Below are positions 58,667 through 64,000 of a stretch of 64,000 bases of DNA, piece by piece. The translations under genes and the position numbers were made by a program. Source of the stretch: Marinithermus hydrothermalis DSM 14884 (GTDB taxonomy: Bacteria; Deinococcota; Deinococci; Deinococcales; Marinithermaceae); contig NC_015387.1 in the NCBI RefSeq assembly GCF_000195335.1, positions 1,856,001 to 1,920,000 of the forward strand. Direction: 5' to 3'. The notes beneath the pieces were generated by a model. That model searched no databases. It saw only the letters and a list, made by a program, of their open reading frames with translations, and was not told the origin of the DNA. Position 1 is the first letter of the stretch; the number at the start of each line of letters is the position of its first letter.

Positions 58667-60425
58667 CGTACACCTCCCGGTTCTCGAGGGGCACCCTCGC
58701 CTGCTCCAACGCCTCGGCGAACGGCCGGGCTAGGATAAGCTCGTCGGCAAGCCGTTTCACGTCCTTCCCCGTGCGAACCCAGCGGGAAAGCTCCTCCCGG
58801 TACGCGCCCTTCATCTCCTTCCTCCCCAGGATGCGCAAGGCCTCCGCCACCAAAGCCTCCTCCGAGAGAACCCCTTCGGCCTCGAGGCACAACCCCCTCA
58901 GCTCATAAGCCGCCCTGGAGGGGATCGCTCCCATGCGCAGGAGGTCCGCGTAACGGCACAGGCGTTGGGTGAGCCGGGGGTCCTCGTCCCAGCGTCCCCG
59001 CACCATGAGCTCCGTCCCGGAGCGGGGGCTGTACGCCACGACCAAGGCGTTACGCTTTTCCTCGCCCGTGCGCCCTTCCTTCGCGAGTTTCTCCGCCCGC
59101 CGCACCAGGTCCAACGCGTCCTGCAGAGGCTCCAAGTGGTGCACCACAGCCAGCCCCACGGAGAGGCTCGGTGGGGCTTCCGGCTTCCCGTACGGCTTCA
59201 CGACATCCCGAAACCGCCGCGCCAGGGCCCAAGCGGCCCGAAGGGCGGTGTGGAGGGGCAGAAGGGCCAGCACGTCATCCCCCCCCGAGTAGACGAGCCC
59301 CCCCTGGTGGGCTTCCACAATCCGCTTGACCTTATCAGCGAACTCCAGGGCTTGGCGCCGGGAAAGCTCCCGGTGCGCCTTGGGATCCTGCTGGCGGTCG
59401 ATCGTCTCCCCCATCCGGTCCCCGTCCGCGTGCAGCAGGGCGTAGTAAGCGCCGGGCGGCGCCTTCACCCCCTTCAGGCCCAGATCCCGCCAAAGCCGCT
59501 TGAGGCGCTCCTGAACACGCGCCTTGACCCCCTCGTCCTTTAAAGCGAGGAACTCCTCGAGGCGGCTTTCGTAGAGGAGGTGCACGTTCCAATGCGCGAA
59601 GGGGGTGTTTCGAAGGACCGGGTGCCAGGTGTCCGCCCGGGCCGCCTCCCCCACCCAGGCCGCCAGGTCCTTGAAGGCCTCCTCCAGCAGGCCCTGCGCC
59701 CCAGCCTGCCGCACCCCCTCCCAAAAGGGAAGGACCGCCGCGTGAGAGGTGCTCAGGAAGCTGCCCTCCGTCCGCCACCAGCGCTTGAGGAGGTCCGGCC
59801 CCGAAAGGTACTCTCCCCGCCTTAAGCCCAGGCTCAGCCGCGTCGCCTCCGCCTGCTCCCGGTCCTTGGGCAGGCGCAGGACGTGCTCTCGAGCCCCGTC
59901 CAAGGAGCTTTTGAACTCCGCCTTCCCCCAGGTCACGGGAGCGAAATCCCGGGTGTTTTTCCTCGCGGCGAGCAACGCCATGACCCGCGCTCGGGTCTTC
60001 GGGTACCCCTCCTGCAAGGGCGCGTAGGCGTAGTACCCCTCCAGCAGGTCCTCCACCTGGGCCAAGGCCGCTTCCATCTCCAGGTGGGCCTCCCGCGCAC
60101 GGAAGACCTCCAAGGCCTTCCCTCGCAGGTACTCCCGAGCCGCGGCCAGGGCCTTCTCCCCCAAGACCCTGGGATCCTGCCCCTCCGGCACCCTGAGGAG
60201 GAGGACGTTAGGGATACCTGCCGCCCCAAGCTTCTCCAGATCGCCCTTGCCCTCCGGGGCCGGGAAGATCAGGCGCTCCACCCCCACCGCATCGGCCAGG
60301 ACCTCCGCCGCTCGCTGCGCGGCCTCGGAGAGGAGACGGCTTCCCGCGAACAAGTCCCGGGTACGCCGGGCAGTTGCGATGAACTCCTGCACCGGGCCCA
60401 GGGACAAAACGAGCAACCAGTCCAT
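58656..60425 (-). CDS. cmr2: Cas10/Cmr2, cyclase-type large subunit without HD domain
   Basis: 589 residues. The protein begins directly with the palm-like domain (LVLSLGPVQEFIATARRTRD), so the N-terminal HD nuclease domain found in larger Cas10s is missing. The first palm motif is YYALLHADGDRMGE (about 328-341), and the cyclase motif GGDD is intact in VYSGGDDVLALLP (near 380). It should make cyclic oligoadenylates when the complex binds target RNA. The two CARF genes upstream are the expected receivers. ATG 60425 chosen because of GGAGGAAGG upstream. A TATACT -10 lies at 60460-60465. Confidence 0.94.
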   Translation of the reverse strand: MDWLLVLSLGPVQEFIATARRTRDLFAGSRLLSEAAQRAAEVLADAVGVERLIFPAPEGKGDLEKLGAAGIPNVLLLRVPEGQDPRVLGEKALAAAREYLRGKALEVFRAREAHLEMEAALAQVEDLLEGYYAYAPLQEGYPKTRARVMALLAARKNTRDFAPVTWGKAEFKSSLDGAREHVLRLPKDREQAEATRLSLGLRRGEYLSGPDLLKRWWRTEGSFLSTSHAAVLPFWEGVRQAGAQGLLEEAFKDLAAWVGEAARADTWHPVLRNTPFAHWNVHLLYESRLEEFLALKDEGVKARVQERLKRLWRDLGLKGVKAPPGAYYALLHADGDRMGETIDRQQDPKAHRELSRRQALEFADKVKRIVEAHQGGLVYSGGDDVLALLPLHTALRAAWALARRFRDVVKPYGKPEAPPSLSVGLAVVHHLEPLQDALDLVRRAEKLAKEGRTGEEKRNALVVAYSPRSGTELMVRGRWDEDPRLTQRLCRYADLLRMGAIPSRAAYELRGLCLEAEGVLSEEALVAEALRILGRKEMKGAYREELSRWVRTGKDVKRLADELILARPFAEALEQARVPLENREVYGAH

Positions 60426-60459
60426 ACCCTTCCTCCATAACAACCCTGCGGACGGGAAA

Positions 60460-60465
60460 AGTATA
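60460..60465 (-). promoter_or_regulatory. cmr2: -10 box upstream of cmr2
   Basis: TATACT on the minus strand, 34 nt before the ATG, in the 66-nt gap after the csx1-like gene. Suggests the cmr genes can be transcribed separately from the CARF genes. No good -35 seen. Confidence 0.45.
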
Positions 60466-60491
60466 CCAAGCGCCGTGTCCCCAAAGAGTTC

Positions 60492-61709
60492 CTATTGGTC
60501 TTTCTTGATCTCTTGATACAACCTTAATCCTTCCTGGAACGTATCCTTGAGCAACCTCCAGTCACCGAGCACCTGCTGCACCTTTCCGTCACGGGGACGG
60601 GTGCCATGGGCCACCGCGTTCCTTAGGAGTCGCACCTTCTTATAGATCTGTACCCATGCCGAGTTAGGGTGATCCCTAAGCAGCTTCTCAAGCTTATCCT
60701 GAGCATCCCTTCGCATCTCGTAATTGAGGGGATCACCCAACCCAAAGCGTTTTACTCCGGCCACCACCAACCCCTCATAGAGGAGAAGCACCGCTTTAAA
60801 TACCTGATCCCTTTCAAAGAAGAAGCGTGCCCGGTTGATCAACTTGTCTTCAAAACACTCACCCTCCAACTCCTTAAGGATCTGCTTGACCTCCTTGCTT
60901 ACCACTCCCTTCGCTAAAGGTGGCCCTTCCACCTCGGCCAACTCCTTCAACCAGGACGCAACGTTCTCCTGTCGGTTAACCTCCAACGCAAGGTAAGCCC
61001 TTTGGGCTTTTTCCTCCTCGGAGGCCAGCGCGAAATAAGGCACAAAGTTTCCCGTCGTTTGGAGGATACTCAAGGCCTCGTCCAAACGAACCAAATCCTC
61101 TAACGCCTTTAGTTCGATAACCTGGGAATCACCTTCGATCTTAGGCAACTCCACTCCGCCGTAAAATATCCTTACCTGACACCTCCACACATGGCGCAAA
61201 GACAGCAAAATCGCGAACAATACATACCCCATGAATCTATACGCATGTGTTATATCCAGAATAATCTCGTCATAGGAACCTCTCGCACTTAAATCCTCAA
61301 ACACCCGCTCCGTTAAGACTTCCCCAGAAGGAGGATCCTCAACCGGTAAAAGCGTAACGTCGACCCCCAAAAAGTCCGCCAGCAATCGCTCCCGCTCCTC
61401 AACCACCTTGGCCTCTTCATGCCAACGGTCAAGGAACGCTTGCGCCTCAGCAGTGAAACCAACATCTTCTAATAGAAAGAAGTCCTCCAAGGCTTGCCAG
61501 GTGGACCCCGAGGTTCCCACTATCAAAAGATCCGGAGTTTCCCCCCTCCTGTGGAAGTACTCAAACAAGGAAACCCCGAAAAACGCAGATGCATGACGCG
61601 TGCCATCGGGGAAACGGTAGGGCACCATCTTATACCGACCGCCGCCCTCCGCGGTACGGGCCTGACCAATCAAGGTGATCAGCAGCTTTCTAGGGCGTTC
61701 TCTCCCCAT
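60492..61709 (-). CDS. CARF-HEPN protein of the TM1812/Csx1-like family
   Basis: 405 residues. N-terminal CARF-type Rossmann domain: LLITLIGQARTAEGGGRYK, LLIVGTSGSTWQALEDFF, and YDEIILDITHAYRFMGYVLF, patterns of the TM1812 family of CRISPR-associated proteins. The C-terminal HEPN RNase motif R-x4-H is in LLRNAVAHGTRP (about R363-H368). Expected to be a non-specific RNase switched on by cyclic oligoadenylate. It is visibly richer in A/T, with many AAA/ATA/TTA-type codons, than every neighbour, suggesting later arrival. 12 nt after the csm6-like gene. Confidence 0.85.
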   Translation of the reverse strand: MGRERPRKLLITLIGQARTAEGGGRYKMVPYRFPDGTRHASAFFGVSLFEYFHRRGETPDLLIVGTSGSTWQALEDFFLLEDVGFTAEAQAFLDRWHEEAKVVEERERLLADFLGVDVTLLPVEDPPSGEVLTERVFEDLSARGSYDEIILDITHAYRFMGYVLFAILLSLRHVWRCQVRIFYGGVELPKIEGDSQVIELKALEDLVRLDEALSILQTTGNFVPYFALASEEEKAQRAYLALEVNRQENVASWLKELAEVEGPPLAKGVVSKEVKQILKELEGECFEDKLINRARFFFERDQVFKAVLLLYEGLVVAGVKRFGLGDPLNYEMRRDAQDKLEKLLRDHPNSAWVQIYKKVRLLRNAVAHGTRPRDGKVQQVLGDWRLLKDTFQEGLRLYQEIKKDQ

Positions 61710-61721
61710 AAACCCCCTCCG

Positions 61722-63152
61722 CTAAACGCGCTCCAAAGGAATCGTCTTTAGATCTGTCCGATAAGCCAGTTCCTCCTGTAAGGCACCCAAGAGCACTCGA
61801 AGCGCGGTCTGCACCTGCTTCACCTGCTTCTCGCTCGGCACCTCCAACCCATGGATCAGCAGGGCCTGGTTCCTGGCCTTAAGCACTCCGGCCAGGCCCT
61901 GGAGCTCCTTAACGCCCTTCTTTTTGAGCACCGGGTCCCCCAAAACCCTTAGGAAGGCCAGGACCTCCAAAAGCCCGAGCTTGGGCCCCACCCGAATCTC
62001 GTCGGTGTCGGGGAGAAGCGCGGCGAGCTCGTCCCGCAAGGCCGCTTCCTCCTCCGGGGAAAGATTCGGGGTCTCCGCCCGGCGGCGATCAAAGCGGTAC
62101 AGCCTTTCTTGAAGGAGGAGCTCCAAGGCCCGGTAGGCGTAGAGCGCAGCGAGCACCGGCTGTTTCTTCGCCGTGCGCTCGGAGAGGTGCAGGAGGGTGG
62201 CTGCCACCCCCAAGACCCCGCGCTGCTTGCCTAGGTCCTTCGTGGACAGGAACTCCGCCGCGGCTTCAAGAAGCTCCACCTGCCGCCTCAACCGGGACAG
62301 GTGCTGCCCCAGGGGGTGCTGGAGCCAGGTGTCCTTCTCCAAGGCGCGCTGGAGGGTCTGCCCTTTTCTCGCGGCCTCCTTGAAGTCCAGGGCCTGCCAG
62401 GCGGCGTACATCTCCGCCAGCATCGCGTACAGGGTGTAGGCCTGGTCGCCCGTCTTACCCACAAGCCCGCTAAAGTACCTCGCGGCTCCCCCGTAGTCCT
62501 CCTTCGCGTAGAGTTCCTTAGCGAACAGCGCATCCACCTCCCCCACCACCTCGTGGGGGTTGGGCAGCACGATGAGGCGCTCCGTTCCCGCCCGGGGGCG
62601 GCGCAACTTCACGTCGTACTCCCCGCTGTCCACGTACACCACCCGCACCCCGGGGAAGAAACGCTGGAAGAAGAACCCCGCCGCCGCGAGCCCCGCACTC
62701 ATGGCCTTGGTCCCGCCCGTCACGTCCAGGGCCACGAGGGCCTCGGGGCGCTTCTCCAGCAGCTCTCGTACCTTGCGGTAGATCGCGGCGACATCGCTCT
62801 TTTGAATCTCCAGGGGGTAGACCTCCTTCCCCGTCTCTTCCCGCAAGCGGGGAAGGAAGCGGCGGGTTTCCTCCGTGTGAAAGACGTACACCTCCTCCGC
62901 CCCCGTACCCAGAATGGCCTGGATGGCGGCCTCCGGACTGGTACCCAGGGTGTGAATGGAAAGCGCGAAGGTCTGCCTGCCGGGGTGCACCGGGGGTTCC
63001 GCACGCCAAAGCGCAAGGAGCAACGGCCAGACCCGTTCCCTATAAAGGGTTTGCGGGTCGCCCCCCTCCTCCACCCGCGCCTTGTATTCCGCCCAGGCGG
63101 CCTCGAGGGCTTCCTTAAGTGCTTGCGGATCATTCAACGCTTTCTCGGGCAT
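61722..63152 (-). CDS. Csm6-like CARF-HEPN ribonuclease (TIGR02710 type)
   Basis: 476 residues. CARF domain: SIHTLGTSPEAAIQAILG, VYVFHTEET, and VALDVTGGTKAMSAGLAAAG (the ligand-binding DxTGGTK loop). Long helical middle, then the HEPN catalytic motif in LKARNQALLIHG (R-x6-H, about 427-434). Resembles Thermus Csm6 proteins that cleave RNA when cyclic oligoadenylate binds. Head gene of the leftward CRISPR module; its start lies 154 nt from the tRNA-Val gene on the other strand. Confidence 0.88.
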   Translation of the reverse strand: MPEKALNDPQALKEALEAAWAEYKARVEEGGDPQTLYRERVWPLLLALWRAEPPVHPGRQTFALSIHTLGTSPEAAIQAILGTGAEEVYVFHTEETRRFLPRLREETGKEVYPLEIQKSDVAAIYRKVRELLEKRPEALVALDVTGGTKAMSAGLAAAGFFFQRFFPGVRVVYVDSGEYDVKLRRPRAGTERLIVLPNPHEVVGEVDALFAKELYAKEDYGGAARYFSGLVGKTGDQAYTLYAMLAEMYAAWQALDFKEAARKGQTLQRALEKDTWLQHPLGQHLSRLRRQVELLEAAAEFLSTKDLGKQRGVLGVAATLLHLSERTAKKQPVLAALYAYRALELLLQERLYRFDRRRAETPNLSPEEEAALRDELAALLPDTDEIRVGPKLGLLEVLAFLRVLGDPVLKKKGVKELQGLAGVLKARNQALLIHGLEVPSEKQVKQVQTALRVLLGALQEELAYRTDLKTIPLERV

Positions 63153-63264
63153 ACCTTTTTTCTATCAAAGGGTCCCCCTGGGGCGTGTGCGGCATGCCCC
63201 TCACCCGATTCTGGAACCCCCGCCCTCGCGTATACGGTCGCGCACCCGGATACAGGGCCCATGG

Positions 63265-63293
63265 TTGACAAGCGCCACACGCCGTGATACCTT
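63265..63293 (+). promoter_or_regulatory. tRNA-Val promoter
   Basis: TTGACA (63265-63270), 17-nt spacer, TACCTT (63288-63293). Predicted start near 63300, a few bases before the mature tRNA 5' end. Confidence 0.75.
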
Positions 63294-63306
63294 ACGTCTT
63301 GCGCGT

Positions 63307-63381
63307 GGGCGGTTAGCTCAGCGGGAGAGCGCTCGCCTCACACGCGAGAGGTCGCTGGTTCGATCCCAGCACCGCCCACCA
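63307..63381 (+). tRNA. tRNA-Val (anticodon CAC)
   Basis: Full cloverleaf: acceptor GGGCGGT/ACCGCCC, D-arm GCTC...GAGC, anticodon stem CTCGC/GCGAG with loop CTCACAC (anticodon CAC, reads GUG), T-arm GCTGG-TTCGATC-CCAGC, and an encoded CCA at 63379-63381. Followed by a terminator. Confidence 0.97.
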
Positions 63382-63396
63382 CGAAGGGAACGTAGT

Positions 63397-63433
63397 CCCC
63401 GGCCCGTATGTCCAGGCCGGGGGTTTGTTGTTT
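63397..63433 (+). terminator. Terminator of tRNA-Val
   Basis: CCCCGGCC (63397-63404) pairs with GGCCGGGG (63415-63422), 10-nt loop, then TTTGTTGTTT. Confidence 0.8.
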
Positions 63434-63456
63434 AGGTTCGTGTGAAAGGCTCGTGT

Positions 63457-63492
63457 ATTATAGTTTGAAAATTCGCGGGTGTCATGTAATAT
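63457..63492. promoter_or_regulatory. Overlapping divergent promoters between tRNA-Val and the CRISPR array
   Basis: An A/T-rich island. Minus strand: ATGACA (63480-63485), 17-nt spacer, TATAAT (63457-63462), firing left. Plus strand: TTGAAA (63465-63470), 16-nt spacer, TAATAT (63487-63492), firing toward the CRISPR repeats about 190 nt away. The plus promoter may drive the pre-crRNA; the target of the minus promoter is unclear (antisense to the tRNA, or the csm6-like gene beyond). Confidence 0.55.
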
Positions 63493-63594
63493 TTTGAAAG
63501 TAGGCGCGGGCTTCACCCCGCACGGACCTTGAAAACGCGGGTTTTGGCGTCAGGGACGGGATTAACGCGATGTTACATGCTCTACTAATTCCGA

Positions 63595-63624
63595 GTTATC
63601 CACAGGGAATTGCCTGTGGATAAC
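63595..63624. repeat. Inverted pair of perfect DnaA boxes
   Basis: Arms GTTATCCACAGG (63595-63606) and CCTGTGGATAAC (63613-63624) form a perfect 12-bp inverted repeat around a 6-nt GAATTG spacer. Each arm contains the consensus DnaA box TTATCCACA. Located about 60 nt before the first CRISPR repeat. No further boxes or dnaA/dnaN gene are visible, so it is not by itself an origin. Confidence 0.7.
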
Positions 63625-63685
63625 TGGGGGGGTGTTCAAAACGCCCTCAAAAACCCCCTCCAGGACGGACCTCCGAAACGGCAGA

Positions 63686-63794
63686 GTTGCAAAAAGGTCA
63701 GCCTCGTAAGGGGATTGCAACCGGATATACAACTTGCGCCCGGGGATTTTATCGGCGTGTTGCAAAAAGGTCAGCCTCGTAAGGGGATTGCAAC
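63686..63794 (+). CRISPR. Minimal CRISPR array: two repeats, one spacer
   Basis: Two identical 36-nt repeats at 63686-63721 and 63759-63794, beginning GTTGCAAAAAGG and ending GGGGATTGCAAC, flank one 37-nt spacer (63722-63758). The last eight bases ATTGCAAC would be the crRNA 5' handle, close to the ATTGCGAC handle of Thermus type III systems, which sets the direction as plus. No third repeat follows. Array and cmr module are separated by the tRNA gene. Confidence 0.92.
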
Positions 63795-64000
63795 CCAAGA
63801 GGAACAACCACTCCTCAATCGCTTTGCTCCTCGTACCCGGAATTAAAGCCACAACAACCGTACTTCAATCCCCCAAAACGCCTCTGCTTCGCTCATTGCA
63901 AGCAGTGTCCCAAGCCCCCCACGACCCCCCAGAGCAACCCATCGCTTCGCCCAACCCCCCCGCACCCCCCGCAACGCACGCGTTTCGCGTGGTAAAATCA
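63795..64000. other. Array-distal region without recognised gene
   Basis: C-rich on the plus strand (many CCCCC runs). The two ORFs that cross into it from the array read through the repeats and are not credible. Ends with a short palindrome ACGCG-TTT-CGCGT near 63976-63990 followed by A/T-rich sequence. I see no gene, RNA or further repeat. Confidence 0.5.

Noticed and set aside
63313-63516. Minus-strand ORF across the tRNA gene (ends LGSNQRPLACEASALPLS)
   Set aside because: This is the well-known false protein produced by translating the complement of a tRNA gene; the tRNA-Val call explains it.
63595-63624. Chromosomal replication origin
   Set aside because: Only two DnaA boxes and no dnaA/dnaN or extended AT-rich unwinding region in the window; kept as a DnaA-box pair only.
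63562-63852. ORFs on both strands crossing the CRISPR repeats (96 aa minus, 78 aa plus)
   Set aside because: Open only because repeats and spacer lack stops in these frames; no ribosome-binding site and they run through the array.
63865-63910. Possible degenerate third CRISPR repeat (CAATCCCC and CATTGCAA words)
   Set aside because: Only short words match, spacing is wrong and the orientation is mixed; not supportable as a repeat.

Overview
The window looks like chromosomal DNA of a Thermaceae-type bacterium (Deinococcus-Thermus; I would guess a Marinithermus/Oceanithermus/Thermus relative, an inference from gene content and not a species call). The reasons are very high GC with strong third-position G/C bias, dense operons with ATGA or GTGA start/stop overlaps, many GTG starts, SufCBD-S-U iron-sulfur assembly, a Thermus-like HisK, CRISPR repeats of the GTTGCA...ATTGCAAC type, and many TANNNT boxes lying 6-7 nt before start codons (leaderless mRNAs, as known in Deinococcus and Thermus).

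Layout. 1-2054 (minus): dTDP-sugar genes rfbB (cut by the window edge), an rfbC-like epimerase and rfbA. 2208-7749 (plus): the 2-oxoglutarate dehydrogenase genes odhA, sucB and lpdA. 7798-12079 (minus): fmt, def, cdaR, cdaA and deoB. 12108-13718 (minus): a PolX family protein whose polymerase aspartates are missing. 13737-21342 (minus): an eight-gene sulfate assimilation/siroheme operon (sir, hemD, met8-like, cysH, TauE-like, cobA, sat, ferredoxin-NADP reductase) preceded by a SAM-I riboswitch, a terminator hairpin and a clear promoter. 21746-25513: small housekeeping genes (phosphoesterase, hisK, DinB, a PEP-synthase-N-like protein, AlkA, nicotinamidase-like). 25536-32336 (minus): a complete biotin operon, birA-bioY-bioB-bioF-bioZ-bioA-bioD, with a BirA operator lying on the birA promoter. 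32473-42491: TPR protein, uvrA, proBA, YihY-like protein, coaX and a Cys/Met PLP enzyme. 42496-43863 (minus): a three-gene cassette of unknown function made of an HPr-kinase-like protein without a P-loop, a 34-residue very basic peptide and a PqqD-like protein. 44207-49854 (plus): suf operon with a Rieske ferredoxin. 49855-53982: gpsA, a SpoIIM-like membrane protein, pyrE, a frameshifted peroxiredoxin and pyrF.

54026-64000: a type III-B CRISPR module transcribed leftward (csm6-like, csx1-like, cmr2/cas10, cmr3, cmr1, cmr4, cmr5, cmr6), then a tRNA-Val(CAC), and a two-repeat, one-spacer CRISPR array. Cas10 has a GGDD cyclase motif but no HD nuclease domain, and both CARF proteins carry HEPN R-x(4-6)-H motifs. 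The set therefore reads as a cyclic-oligoadenylate signalling system. No cas6, cas1 or cas2 is visible.

The best candidate for something undescribed is the pseudokinase-peptide-PqqD cassette, together with the palindrome-rich intergenic region between it and suf. Next are the polymerase-dead PolX, the BirA operator on a leaderless promoter, and an inverted pair of perfect DnaA boxes beside the CRISPR array.
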